Shown: positions 6,048 through 15,156, counted from the stretch's first letter. The stretch is DNA of 17,221 nt from Heyndrickxia sporothermodurans (GCF_016785185.1 NZ_JAEKDY010000070.1); one strand, 5' to 3'. Made by a program: numbers and translations. The notes: generated from the sequence alone by a model not told the origin.

Positions 6048-8723
6048 TACAACTGGATAGCTTTCTTTACTTGCATCAATGATCCACTCATATTGACGTA
6101 ATTTAACTTCAAATAGTGATAGGGGATCGCGGAATTTTTCAGGGCTTGCTTTCATTCTATTTAATGTTTTCACATTATTTTGGCGTGTAGCTTCGGTTTT
6201 CTTAACAGTTTCTTCAAGCTCAAGTAAAGGATTTTTAAAGAACATGGCAATATCTCTTTCGATGGAAGTTTCAAATAGTTCAAATTGCATAAGAAACTTG
6301 TTTGTAATCGTATTTACTACTTCCTGATAATCCTCGTTTTCGATAAACTTTTTATATTTATTATAAAGAATTGTTTTGTTTTGCTGCAGTGCCCCAAATA
6401 ATTTTCCGGCACTTTTTAATATAACTTGGGACGGTGTATGCCTTAGTAAAATATTTACCTTATCGATTCGGATACCGTTTTTCATTCTTTCCGCATCCCG
6501 TCTCCAATCATCAAGTACTTTCTCATCCGCAAATAGCTTTAATCTTTCCTCACCATATAATGAGTTAAAGCCCTCACGCATTTCATCTAGGAACGTCTTA
6601 CACTGATAAAATTCTTCACCTGCATAGGAAATCCATTGTTGAATCGAAGAATAAAAGTTTGGTAGGACCTGCTTTTCTACATGTAATTGAATCCGATTAT
6701 TCATCTCTTCATTCAATTCAATATGGATTTTTCTAAAGTCACTATTTTCTTTAATTAATTCGGAACTCCCCTTCAATAATGCAGGGATAGAATGCTTTAG
6801 CTCTTCTTTGATCTCATTTTTTATTGTTTGATAGGATTGTGTGATGTTTTCTACTTTTTCTTTTTCCATATCTTGTAGTTGATGAATCGCTCCACCTAAT
6901 TTAGTAGCCATTTCTTCTTCCCATTTAATCGATTCATCCAAATCATTTTCCATTTTTTTACGTTGTTCTAAAATGTTTGACATTAATGCCCGTATAAAAG
7001 ATAACATATTCGCTGTACGTACTTCTTCCACATTGATTGATTGGGTGATCGATTTTATAAAGGTCGTTAAATCTGCCGTATCTGTAGATGTTAAGACTAG
7101 GGCATACGGGAATTTTGAACGGATTTCTTCTACAAGAATAGTTATTTCTTGTTCACTGTATATCTTTTCCACATCATTTATTACAAAATGTAATGGGGTA
7201 TACGGCATTTGCTCGCTTAAATTAAATAAGTAGTCCCCATCATATTCACTCGGATTAATCACTGCCAGAATAGCATCCGGTAAATAAATATGTTTCTTAC
7301 CATTGCCCGGCATATATGACAATGTCACAGCACAATTGTTTAAAAGATCAGATGGCAACTTAAAATCAATGATTGTTTCATCATGCATCGAAATTTTATG
7401 AAATTCCTCTAAATTGTCAATTTTACTTACGCCAGTATTTGTGATTTCGGAGATGTCAATTGTATCTGCATCATCATACATAATGAATGAAGCAGATGGT
7501 GTTCCGAGACCATGGCCTCCAAGTGCTGTATTGATAAAATCAGCTTTTCCATTTTCCGTATTACCGGCAACTAACACATGATGAACGCGAAGATCGAGAA
7601 GTTTGCGGACCATCCAATGTAATGAATAACTAATTTGCACCTCTTGCGTTTCCGCCCATTTTAGTATAGTTTCAAATAAATGTACACTTTCCTCTAGAAC
7701 ATCCGTCTCATTTTTTGCATGTACAATAATATTTTCAGCTTCTTGAATGATCGACTGATTGATGCTTGATGGAAAGATTTCTCCCCACGATAGCACAGCC
7801 GCTGAAGCAGCTAACGCATGTGTAGAATCAGCGATTTTTAGCCAATTTTCAAGATGCTCTGGAATCATTAATGACAATTCTTTTAATAGAAGCTGCCCAT
7901 TTAATAGCTCCGAATATGTTTCTGCAAATAAAGCAGATAATTCATGCCAATTTCCGTTTCGGCGATCCTCAATATTTATGAGGATATGATTAATCTCTTT
8001 TATCCAAGTTAGATAAACATCCCTTGTTTCATTTCGATAACTTTTCCATAGAGAGGAAACAAATGTTTCAAACAATCTTTGGTTTACTATATACAACGAA
8101 ACTAATACTTTACTAAAATAGTTGGGTGCAAATCGGTTCGTTTTTCCTTCTTCACTATAAGCAATTAACACTTCAAACCATTTTGGCGAATCTGTTCGTA
8201 TTGCTTCGTTCACAGCTAGTTCTATTGCATTAGCCCAATCCTCCTGATCTTCAAAATATTCGCGTGCTATGTCTGTTAGGTCTTTGTAGTCAGGATTATA
8301 GGCGACAGCTTCCTTAATTGTTTCAACCGCTTTTTCCATGTTTCCTTGCACAGTATAAATTGAGAAAAGCTTAATCGATATTTCCGTCGTTAATATAGGG
8401 GAGTCAGAAACGATTGAACGGTATATTTCTTCGGCAGTGGGGTATAAGCCCAATTCGAAATAAGCGTCTGCCATATTTTTTTTCGCCCATGGCTCTAATT
8501 CATTTTCGATATTTTCCCATTTAAAAATAGCAGATTCGAAGTCTTTGTTATGAAAATATACTTCTCCTTGTGCGAAACGAATATATGATAGTTCCGCCAG
8601 CTCATTCTGCTGTTCTGCTAAGTATGCTTCACCAAGAACCCGAATAGGATGTTCGAATTCATCCTCTTTCATAAATGTATTTTTATAATAAAGCTTATCA
8701 ATTAATAACTCTTCAAAAGTCAT
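6045..8723 (-). CDS. TPR plus dynamin-like protein with degenerate GTPase motifs
   Basis: An 892-residue soluble-looking protein of unknown function. Residues ~45-175 form TPR-like helical repeats (AQGEVYFHNKDFESAIFKW, then ADAYFELGLYPTAEEIY), and ~180-375 are all-helical. A dynamin-like G domain spans ~380-560: the P-loop reads GNTENGKAD at 387-395, where K393 is kept but the Mg-binding Ser/Thr is Ala394. GTPSASF (407-413) fits the G2 region. The G3 DxPG position reads YMPG (470-473), and the G4 N/TKxD position reads NDVE (516-519). Residues ~580-860 are long helices with coiled-coil character, like a dynamin stalk; no membrane segment is obvious. With three of four G motifs altered it may bind nucleotide poorly or act as a pseudo-GTPase scaffold. 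CGGAGG is 7 nt before the ATG. Monocistronic. It resembles Bacillus proteins usually labelled only as tetratricopeptide repeat proteins. Confidence 0.75.
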   Translation of the reverse strand: MTFEELLIDKLYYKNTFMKEDEFEHPIRVLGEAYLAEQQNELAELSYIRFAQGEVYFHNKDFESAIFKWENIENELEPWAKKNMADAYFELGLYPTAEEIYRSIVSDSPILTTEISIKLFSIYTVQGNMEKAVETIKEAVAYNPDYKDLTDIAREYFEDQEDWANAIELAVNEAIRTDSPKWFEVLIAYSEEGKTNRFAPNYFSKVLVSLYIVNQRLFETFVSSLWKSYRNETRDVYLTWIKEINHILINIEDRRNGNWHELSALFAETYSELLNGQLLLKELSLMIPEHLENWLKIADSTHALAASAAVLSWGEIFPSSINQSIIQEAENIIVHAKNETDVLEESVHLFETILKWAETQEVQISYSLHWMVRKLLDLRVHHVLVAGNTENGKADFINTALGGHGLGTPSASFIMYDDADTIDISEITNTGVSKIDNLEEFHKISMHDETIIDFKLPSDLLNNCAVTLSYMPGNGKKHIYLPDAILAVINPSEYDGDYLFNLSEQMPYTPLHFVINDVEKIYSEQEITILVEEIRSKFPYALVLTSTDTADLTTFIKSITQSINVEEVRTANMLSFIRALMSNILEQRKKMENDLDESIKWEEEMATKLGGAIHQLQDMEKEKVENITQSYQTIKNEIKEELKHSIPALLKGSSELIKENSDFRKIHIELNEEMNNRIQLHVEKQVLPNFYSSIQQWISYAGEEFYQCKTFLDEMREGFNSLYGEERLKLFADEKVLDDWRRDAERMKNGIRIDKVNILLRHTPSQVILKSAGKLFGALQQNKTILYNKYKKFIENEDYQEVVNTITNKFLMQFELFETSIERDIAMFFKNPLLELEETVKKTEATRQNNVKTLNRMKASPEKFRDPLSLFEVKLRQYEWIIDASKESYPVV

Positions 8724-8968
8724 GTTATATCCTCCGATAATACATATTTACATAACCAATTAATGCGACAGAATATGTAATTATGCTTCCCTTTTGTTAC
8801 AGTATTAAAACTTTTCCTTTAAGCAGTAAAACCTCTATTTTAATAGTTTAACAAATGTATATTTGCAATAAATTTCATTTTACTTTCATTTTTGATACAG
8901 ACACAAGGGACATAAGTAACACTTTTAATATAGCTGAATATTTGTACTACATAGTTTTATAAAGTTTT
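8724..8968. other. AT-rich spacer upstream of the TPR-dynamin gene
   Basis: No gene is visible. The minus-strand promoter of the TPR-dynamin gene must lie here, but several AT-rich candidates are equally weak, so I do not pick one. Confidence 0.4.
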
Positions 8969-9070
8969 GACTGAGATATCGGAAATACGGGTGATGCAAG
9001 GAGAATCGATGTTGACTTATCGTAGGGAAAAGTGCTGAAGTTTTCTAGTCTATAGGCGCTGGAGCTGGAC
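8969..9070 (+). repeat. Dispersed ~100-bp repeat, copy 1
   Basis: The element starts GACTGAGATA and ends GGAGCTGGAC. Its last 68 bp (9003-9070) match copy 2 at 15923-15990 in 64 positions, and the first part aligns with a 2-nt length difference. It has no ORF. It lies between the subtilisin terminator and the region upstream of the TPR-dynamin gene, in the plus orientation, opposite to both flanking genes. Confidence 0.9.
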
Positions 9071-9111
9071 ATTGCAGGATACTTTGTATGACTGATGAAA
9101 TAAAAAGTTTT

Positions 9112-9145
9112 TCTTTTAAAAAGCCCCTTTTTTAAAAGGGGCTTG
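9112..9145 (-). terminator. Terminator of the subtilisin gene
   Basis: On the minus strand AAGCCCC and GGGGCTT form a 7-bp stem extended by A-T pairs (arms 9121-9130 and 9135-9144), followed by T-rich sequence. It starts about 10 nt after the stop codon. Confidence 0.92.
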
Positions 9146-9155
9146 GAATCTTACT

Positions 9156-10412
9156 TTATTTAACTCTAGGAAAGCCAAAACCTGACGCGTAATCATCGCC
9201 AACTGCAGCACCTATGCCTCCTTTTATGTCATATGCTTTTGCACGTTTTTGTAACTCTGCACGTAATTGCGTATTACTAAGGCTTTTGTTAGCTGACCAA
9301 ATTTTAGCTGCTAATCCAGATATATGAGGTGTTGCCATGGATGTTCCACTAATTGTATTGTATCCTCCGTTAATCCATGTTGATTCGATACTTGCTCCTG
9401 GGGCTGAGACTTCAATATCTCTTTCTTGAATAATATAATCACCGGCTGTTGCAGGGTTTCCTCGTGAAGAAAAGTCGGCTACTCGATATGTTCCGTTTGA
9501 TTGAACATTTTCAAGAGCAGCTACAGCGACTGCATTCACTAATGCACCTGGGTAACCTATTGTATTGCTTCCAGGACCACTATTACCAGCTGCCGCAATG
9601 ACTAATACACCTTTCCCGTATGCATAATCAACTGCACTGGCTATTAGACTATCTTTTCCATTCGACCCTAACGACATTGAAATAATAACCTTTGCCCCAG
9701 TTCGAGTTTTCTCATCTGCTGCATGTCTGATGGCTGCTGCTATATCATCCGAATACCCGGACCCGTTTGTTCCGAGCACCTTATATGCCCAGAGCTCTGC
9801 TTCTGGGGCAACTCCGAATACACCTAATTTATCTGAACCACCATTTGCCAAGACAGTACCTGCCACATGTGTACCATGACCATTCCGATCCGTACACGTA
9901 CCATTGACATACGTACTGCTTTGGGTAAAGTCCTTACATTGCTCAACATTTTGTGATAAATCAATATGTGTTTTTTCAACACCCGTATCAAGGACTGCTA
10001 CTTTTATTCCATCCCCACCGGATGGGGATGTAAGATTATTATCATTATAAATAGCCTTTATTCCCCATGGAACTTGCTTACTTGGAACAGCGGTCGCTTT
10101 AATTGGTGCCTTAGATTGAATTTCTACCTTTTCTACTTTTTCAACAGTAATATTTTTGTTTTTCTTAAGGGCTTCATATTGCTTGGCATTTACAGTAGTT
10201 GTAAACCCTTCCTTACCAAAATTGCGATGGACATCGTAATTATTTTGCAGTTTAACTTTCTCTGAACTAGCTCCTTGAATTAAGACACGATAAGAATCTT
10301 GAACCCCATTCTCTTTAACATCTGTTGTTTTCGCAGATGCTCCGCCTGAAAACATAGATAGGCCCATCGCTAAACTCAGTATTGCCGATCCTAACATTCT
10401 CCTTTTCTTCAT
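9156..10412 (-). CDS. Secreted subtilisin-like serine protease (S8)
   Basis: A 418-residue pre-pro-protease acting outside the cell to degrade proteins for nutrition. The signal peptide is ~1-27 (MKKRR, hydrophobic core, GGASA). An inhibitor I9 propeptide (~41-98) acts as chaperone and is removed on activation. The S8 catalytic domain is ~115-418, with the triad D142 (VLDTGV), H179 (NGHGTHVAG) and S358 (SGTSMATPH), plus oxyanion-hole N277 (AAGNSGPG). Two cysteines, C159 and C173, sit on a surface segment before the active-site His and could form a disulfide, which classical subtilisins lack; Ak.1-type and some cold-adapted Bacillus subtilases have such features. GAGGAG is 8 nt before the ATG. 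Monocistronic, with its own terminator; a CodY-like box overlaps the likely promoter. Confidence 0.96.
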   Translation of the reverse strand: MKKRRMLGSAILSLAMGLSMFSGGASAKTTDVKENGVQDSYRVLIQGASSEKVKLQNNYDVHRNFGKEGFTTTVNAKQYEALKKNKNITVEKVEKVEIQSKAPIKATAVPSKQVPWGIKAIYNDNNLTSPSGGDGIKVAVLDTGVEKTHIDLSQNVEQCKDFTQSSTYVNGTCTDRNGHGTHVAGTVLANGGSDKLGVFGVAPEAELWAYKVLGTNGSGYSDDIAAAIRHAADEKTRTGAKVIISMSLGSNGKDSLIASAVDYAYGKGVLVIAAAGNSGPGSNTIGYPGALVNAVAVAALENVQSNGTYRVADFSSRGNPATAGDYIIQERDIEVSAPGASIESTWINGGYNTISGTSMATPHISGLAAKIWSANKSLSNTQLRAELQKRAKAYDIKGGIGAAVGDDYASGFGFPRVK

Positions 10413-10467
10413 TCTACTACTCCTCTCATAATTTAATTGTTTACCATGCTAATCAGGATGTAAAATC

Positions 10468-10496
10468 AGTTTAATAGATTCAGAAAATTTAAACAA
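10468..10496 (-). promoter_or_regulatory. Candidate subtilisin promoter with a CodY-like box in its spacer
   Basis: On the minus strand TTGTTT (10491-10496) and TAAACT (10468-10473) are 17 bp apart; both are only partial matches to consensus. The spacer holds AATTTTCTGAATCTA (10475-10489), 12 of 15 matches to the CodY consensus. CodY repression of extracellular proteases is known in Bacillus, but neither the promoter nor the box is strong by itself. Confidence 0.3.
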
Positions 10497-10820
10497 TAGT
10501 CTTAAATAATCATAATTAATTCGTAAATCGAAGCGAAAATCTCTCTTTTCCACCTATACCTACAGACTTTTGGAATTATCATTTCAATAAATTAATCTTC
10601 CTTATTTGTAATGTAATAAAAATGAAAAACTAAAGATTACTAACGCACTAGGAAAAACATCTTATTAAATAACCAAACAAGTTGATAGTTTGTTTAACAA
10701 TGGATGAGGATCATTAAAAATAAGAAACTATTGATTAATAGGAACGAATTAGTGGTAAATCATCTTAAAGGAGCTTTTTAGAAGTAATGGTTTTCATAAA
10801 AAACTTAAGGAGATGAAAAA
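10497..10820. other. Intergenic region between the divergent subtilisin and hypothetical genes
   Basis: No gene is seen. Apart from short AT-rich inverted repeats (AAACAA at 10675-10680 with TTGTTT at 10690-10695) there is no recognisable element. The plus-strand promoter for the following gene must be here but is not obvious. Confidence 0.35.
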
Positions 10821-11183
10821 ATGGAGTCAAATAGCAGAACATATTATATCGATATAACCAATGGTGAAATTTTAGACACTCCGATTGAAACGAATCAACA
10901 ATTTGAAATTACTGCTAACCAGAGAGAACTTACGCAGCTTAAAGAACTTTTCAAAAAGTTATACGCTGCTGATTTAGAAACGTATGCACGAGCCCATATT
11001 CCGTTTCTTGAATACCATCATGATTCTGAAAATCATAAATATGATCAAATTCTTACTGAAGTTTATCAAATGATCTATCAATTAGGGAATGAGGAAGCTC
11101 GTCAATATATTATTAAAAATGGAATATTGAATGATGATGATCCACATCTTGACCAATCAAAGGGATTAGAGAACTTTAAGTAA
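10821..11183 (+). CDS. Conserved hypothetical small acidic protein
   Basis: A 120-residue cytoplasmic protein that I do not recognise. It starts with a short beta-like segment (YYIDITNGEI), then amphipathic helices (~33-60 and ~70-100) rich in Glu, Leu, Tyr and His, and ends in an acidic tail. There is no signal peptide, membrane segment or cysteine. Translation is well supported: AAGGAG lies 8 nt before the ATG, and codon use matches neighbouring genes. It is a lone gene, divergent from the subtilisin and convergent with the ABC operon. A hairpin overlaps its stop codon. Confidence 0.75.
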   Translation: MESNSRTYYIDITNGEILDTPIETNQQFEITANQRELTQLKELFKKLYAADLETYARAHIPFLEYHHDSENHKYDQILTEVYQMIYQLGNEEARQYIIKNGILNDDDPHLDQSKGLENFK

Positions 11184-11210
11184 AGGGGATTAATTCCTTC
11201 CCCTTTACTT
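11178..11210. terminator. Hairpin between the convergent hypothetical gene and the ABC operon
   Basis: An 11-bp perfect stem (AAGTAAAGGGG at 11178-11188 with CCCCTTTACTT at 11200-11210) and an 11-nt loop, overlapping the stop of the hypothetical gene. The A/T tracts are inside the stem base and no long T run follows on either strand, so it may end both transcripts only weakly. Confidence 0.6.
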
Positions 11211-11259
11211 CATGTTACATCATATCTATCTTCTACTTTCGTTTATTTGTTATAAAGTA

Positions 11260-11490
11260 TTAATCCTCATCCTTAATATCCGGGTCTTCTGGAATCGGTT
11301 CTGAATTCCAATCTTCTACTAACTTTTTGTACTTTTCCATTTGTTCTAAATGCGTTTTAAATTGGTCCTTATAAATTAAGTATTGCTCCCCATCATGAAC
11401 AAAGCGAATTTTACCTTGCAAAATGAGTTTTTCGATTGCAGCTTCTGACATGGATAAGTAATCTGCAGTTTCCTTTATAGTTAAGTACAT
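11260..11490 (-). CDS. Small excisionase-type helix-turn-helix protein
   Basis: A 76-residue protein with an N-terminal winged-HTH of the MerR/excisionase (HTH_17) type: MYLTIKETADYLSMSEAAIEKLILQGKI is the typical recognition segment, followed by the wing (RFVHDGEQYLIYKDQF), a charged helix and an acidic tail. It is the last gene of the ABC operon: its GAAGGAG lies inside the end of the upstream ABC gene and its start is 5 nt past that stop, so the genes are likely co-translated. It could regulate the exporter or other genes. No integrase is nearby, so a phage excision role is unlikely. Confidence 0.85.
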   Translation of the reverse strand: MYLTIKETADYLSMSEAAIEKLILQGKIRFVHDGEQYLIYKDQFKTHLEQMEKYKKLVEDWNSEPIPEDPDIKDED

Positions 11491-11495
11491 TTTGA

Positions 11496-13286
11496 TTAAA
11501 CTCCTTCAACATTTTTAAATTGATTAAAGAACATATTATAATACACCCCTCGTTTTCCAATTAATTCATCATGACTTCCTTTTTCAACAATTTCACCGTG
11601 GTCGATGACCATAATCGTATCAGCTTCACGAACTGTATTCAATCGATGGGCGATGATAAAACTTGTTCTTCCATTCATTACTTTTAATAATGCATCTTGA
11701 ATGTGAAGTTCAGTTCTCGTATCGATACTGCTTGTTGCTTCGTCCAAAATGAGGAGTGCGGGTCTTGCTAACATCACACGGGCAATAGCTAGTAATTGTC
11801 TTTGTCCTTGACTTAAATTTCCTCCGTTTTCAGAAAGCATTGTTTCATATTGATTCGGCAGTTTTTTAATAAAGAGATCAGCATTCGCCATTCTCGCCGC
11901 TGCTATCACTTCTTCATCTGTTGCGTCTGGTTTTCCATATTTAATGTTTTCCTTAATCGTACCCGAGAATAAATACGTATCCTGTAATACGATTCCAAAA
12001 CATTTTCGCAAACTATCTCTTGTATATTCCCTTATGTCTTTCCCATCAAGATAAATATGCCCTTCTGTTACATCATAAAAGCGTGTTAACAGGTTGACAA
12101 TCGTCGTTTTCCCCGCTCCTGTTGGACCGACAAACGCCGTACTGCTGCCAATCTCTGCTTCGAACCTAACATTTTTTAAAATTGGAACATCGGGACGGTA
12201 CCCAAACGATACATTTTCAAAATGGACATTCCCTTTCGGATTGGTTAGTGTGATTGCTTCTGCTTGGTCTTCGATTTCCTCTTTTTCGTCTAAAATCTCG
12301 AATACACGCTCTGCACCTGCTACACCAGATTGAAGAACATTAAATATATTCGCTAAGTCGTTCAATGGTCTTCCAAATTGTCGAGAGTAAGTGAGAAAAC
12401 TAGCAATGACACCAATGGTGATTAAGCTTTTCACAGCAAGAAGTCCACCAACAATCGCAACAATAGCAAAACCTAAGTTACTAATTACATTCATAAGCGG
12501 CATTAAAAATCCCGACCATATTTGAGCTTTTAACCCGACTTGTTTTAATTTCGTGTTTACTTCTTCAAATTCTTCAATTGCTTTATCCTCATGGTTAAAT
12601 GCTTTCACTACTTGAATCCCGGAGATCGTTTCTTCAATATGACCATTCAATTTTCCAAGTTGAATTTGTTGGTTTTTAAACAAAATTCGTGTTTTCTTAG
12701 CAATTGTCTTGGTAAGCAAGAAAACAAGAGGGACAGTAATTAAAGTTGCTAAAGTAAGAATAGGACTTAGAATGAGCATCATTATTAATGAACCAAGAAG
12801 CACGATTCCACCAGACATTAGCTGTGTCGTTGATTGCGAAATCGTATTACTTACATTATCAATGTCATTTGAAAGCCGGCTCATCAGTTCGCCATGTGTA
12901 CGCGTATCGAAAAAAGATACAGGAAGCTTTTGCAGCTTTTTAAATAATGAACTTCGAAGACGTTTGACGATCCGTTGAGAAACACCGGCCATTAACCAAC
13001 TTTGTAAAAAAGTTAAAAATGCATCGGTAATATAGGCAAATAAAAGAACAAGAACCAATACTTCGAGCAAATTAAAATCCACTTTTCCGCCAATCGTCAT
13101 GGCATCAATCGATTTTCCGATAAGATACGGTGCAGACAAAGTAATGACCGAATCGATTAGTATGAATAAGAAAATGATGGATAAAATTTTTCGCTCGTTT
13201 CCAAAGTAATGCCAAAGTCTTTTTAGTGTGCCTTTAAAATTTTTCGGTTTTACAACAGGTCCGCCTCTTCCGCCATGACCTCTCAT
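11496..13286 (-). CDS. yfiC: ABC exporter half-transporter with the consensus ATPase site (YfiC-like)
   Basis: A 596-residue membrane half-transporter of the type IV ABC exporter fold (multidrug/lipid exporters). The transmembrane domain with six helices spans ~35-320, and the nucleotide-binding domain ~350-596. Walker A is GPTGAGKT (387-394), the Q-loop is in VLQDTYLF, the signature is LSQGQ (491-495, not LSGGQ), and Walker B LLILDE ends in the catalytic E516, with switch H547 in IIAHRL. It supplies the catalytic Walker B to one ATP site and a degenerate signature to the other, so it needs the partner encoded just upstream. The N-terminus is Gly/Arg-rich. The ATG at 13286 has AGGAGGTG close by. 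It is the second gene of the operon, 63 nt behind the first. The symbol is by analogy with B. subtilis YfiB-YfiC. Confidence 0.92.
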   Translation of the reverse strand: MRGHGGRGGPVVKPKNFKGTLKRLWHYFGNERKILSIIFLFILIDSVITLSAPYLIGKSIDAMTIGGKVDFNLLEVLVLVLLFAYITDAFLTFLQSWLMAGVSQRIVKRLRSSLFKKLQKLPVSFFDTRTHGELMSRLSNDIDNVSNTISQSTTQLMSGGIVLLGSLIMMLILSPILTLATLITVPLVFLLTKTIAKKTRILFKNQQIQLGKLNGHIEETISGIQVVKAFNHEDKAIEEFEEVNTKLKQVGLKAQIWSGFLMPLMNVISNLGFAIVAIVGGLLAVKSLITIGVIASFLTYSRQFGRPLNDLANIFNVLQSGVAGAERVFEILDEKEEIEDQAEAITLTNPKGNVHFENVSFGYRPDVPILKNVRFEAEIGSSTAFVGPTGAGKTTIVNLLTRFYDVTEGHIYLDGKDIREYTRDSLRKCFGIVLQDTYLFSGTIKENIKYGKPDATDEEVIAAARMANADLFIKKLPNQYETMLSENGGNLSQGQRQLLAIARVMLARPALLILDEATSSIDTRTELHIQDALLKVMNGRTSFIIAHRLNTVREADTIMVIDHGEIVEKGSHDELIGKRGVYYNMFFNQFKNVEGV

Positions 13287-13349
13287 GCCACCTCCTGGTC
13301 GAGGAATAAATGGGATTGCTGTACAGTATTTTCTTTTCTCGCGGACATC

Positions 13350-15074
13350 CTATTCCACCTCTTTCCCAATTTGTGACTTGTATATCTCTTGATACACCTT
13401 ACAATCATTTAGTAGCTGTTCATGTGTTCCAATGCCCGCCATTTCTCCATCTTCTAAAACGATAATTTTATCGGCGTCCATAATTGAAGTAATTCTTTGG
13501 GCGATGATCAAACAAGTTAACCCGCTCGCATACTTTTTCAGGGACTCCTTTAATTTCGATTCTGTCACCATATCAAGTGCGCTTGTACTATCATCAAGAA
13601 TAAGAATTTCCGGTTGCTTCACTAACGCACGAGCGATAGACAGCCGTTGCTTTTGCCCGCCTGAAAAATTAACCCCGCCTTGTCCTAATTTTGTTTCATA
13701 CTTTTCCGGAGATTCCATCACAAAGTCATGTGCTTGGGCCATTTTCGCGGCTCGTTCGATTTCCTCCATCGTGGCATCTTCTTTTCCCCATCGAATATTT
13801 TCAGTAACCGATCCCGTAAATAACGTTGTCTTTTGAGGTACAATGGCAATTTTTTCTCTTAATATCTTTGGATTTACTTGTTTAATATCCTCACCATTTA
13901 CTTTAATTGTTCCTAATGTTGCATCGTAAAAACGTGGAATTAAACCGATTAAACTTGATTTACCGGATCCTGTCGACCCAATAATCCCGATCGTTTCTCC
14001 AGGTAAGCATGAAAAGGTAAGATTTTTTAAAATCGGCTCCCCCTCCACCCCATCATAGGAAAAGGTCACATTTTCGAAGTCAATTCGACCTTTTGAATGA
14101 AAGACTTGTCCCTCTTTACTCCAAGCCATATCATTTTTTTCATCAAATACTTCGCCAATTCTTGCCGCTGACGCTTTTGCTCGAACAAACATATTAAAGA
14201 CCATCGAAATCATCATCAATGAAAAGAGAATCTGTGTCATATAATTCGTAAACGCGATAACCGTCCCGGCTTGTAAACTGCCATTATCGACTCGGATTCC
14301 ACCAATCCACAATACGGCAACAATACCAAGATTCACAACAAGCATAATAAGTGGACTAAAGATGGCCATCATACGAATCGCAGATGTTGATTTTTCTTGG
14401 AATTCATCATTCGCTTTACTAAATTTATTCACTTCAAAGTCAAACCGGTTAAATGCTTTGACGACCCGTACACCCGACAAATACTCTCTCATTATGCCAT
14501 TCACCTTATCCAGAGCTTTTTGAACTTTAATGAAAAAGGGAAAGCTTATTTTCATATTTAAAATAATGATCAGAGCGACCATCGGTACAATGACCGCTAG
14601 AACGACTGATAGATGAATATTTAAGTGGGTCGCCATAATGAGACCCCCAATACATAAGAGGGGTGCCTTTACGAAGATTCGCATCAGTCCATTCACGAAT
14701 ACTTGGACTTGTGTCACATCGTTTGTTAAGCGGGTAACGAGTGATGCGCGATCAAATTTATCGATACTTTTAAATGAAAGAGTTTGGATTTTCCGAAAAA
14801 GATCCGAACGTAATTCTGAACCAAAATTTTGTGATACAATACCCGAAATAACATTACGTGTTGATGCAGCTAATGCCCCCAATGCCGTAACCAATAACAT
14901 GATTCCACCATATTTAAACACATAATCTAAATCTTTATTAGCTACACCGTTATCGATAATCTTTGACATAATTGTCGGCTGCAGAAGGTCACTTACTGCT
15001 TCAATTGTAAGAAAGAGTACAGCTACACTAAAGGGCAACCAGTACTTTTTTATGTATTTACTCAAAAATTTCAT
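13350..15074 (-). CDS. yfiB: ABC exporter half-transporter with a degenerate ATPase site (YfiB-like)
   Basis: A 574-residue half-transporter, partner of the next gene. The transmembrane domain is ~12-305 and the ATPase domain ~330-574. Walker A is GSTGSGKS (366-373) and the signature FSGGQ (470-474) is canonical, but Walker B is LILDDS with D495 in place of the catalytic Glu, and the switch residue is Q526 (IAQRI) instead of His. This Asp/Gln pair is the hallmark of the non-catalytic site in heterodimeric exporters such as TM287/288 and BmrC/BmrD. The substrate is unknown; drugs, lipids or peptides are possible. The ribosome binding site (AAGGATG, ~10 nt from ATG) is weaker than for other genes here. 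First gene of the three-gene operon. Confidence 0.92.
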   Translation of the reverse strand: MKFLSKYIKKYWLPFSVAVLFLTIEAVSDLLQPTIMSKIIDNGVANKDLDYVFKYGGIMLLVTALGALAASTRNVISGIVSQNFGSELRSDLFRKIQTLSFKSIDKFDRASLVTRLTNDVTQVQVFVNGLMRIFVKAPLLCIGGLIMATHLNIHLSVVLAVIVPMVALIIILNMKISFPFFIKVQKALDKVNGIMREYLSGVRVVKAFNRFDFEVNKFSKANDEFQEKSTSAIRMMAIFSPLIMLVVNLGIVAVLWIGGIRVDNGSLQAGTVIAFTNYMTQILFSLMMISMVFNMFVRAKASAARIGEVFDEKNDMAWSKEGQVFHSKGRIDFENVTFSYDGVEGEPILKNLTFSCLPGETIGIIGSTGSGKSSLIGLIPRFYDATLGTIKVNGEDIKQVNPKILREKIAIVPQKTTLFTGSVTENIRWGKEDATMEEIERAAKMAQAHDFVMESPEKYETKLGQGGVNFSGGQKQRLSIARALVKQPEILILDDSTSALDMVTESKLKESLKKYASGLTCLIIAQRITSIMDADKIIVLEDGEMAGIGTHEQLLNDCKVYQEIYKSQIGKEVE

Positions 15075-15156
15075 CTATGTTCATCCTTGTATCCGATTTT
15101 TATATATTAAAAGATACCCCTTTCCTATTAATTAGTCACTAGTTTTCAATGAGAAA

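Noticed and set aside
6376..7989. Several plus-strand ORFs opposite the TPR-dynamin gene
   Set aside because: They are shadow frames of a long, well-supported gene with no ribosome binding sites or family resemblance.
11260..11490. Phage excisionase
   Set aside because: The HTH type is shared with many chromosomal regulators, the gene is coupled to an ABC operon, and no integrase or att-like site is visible.
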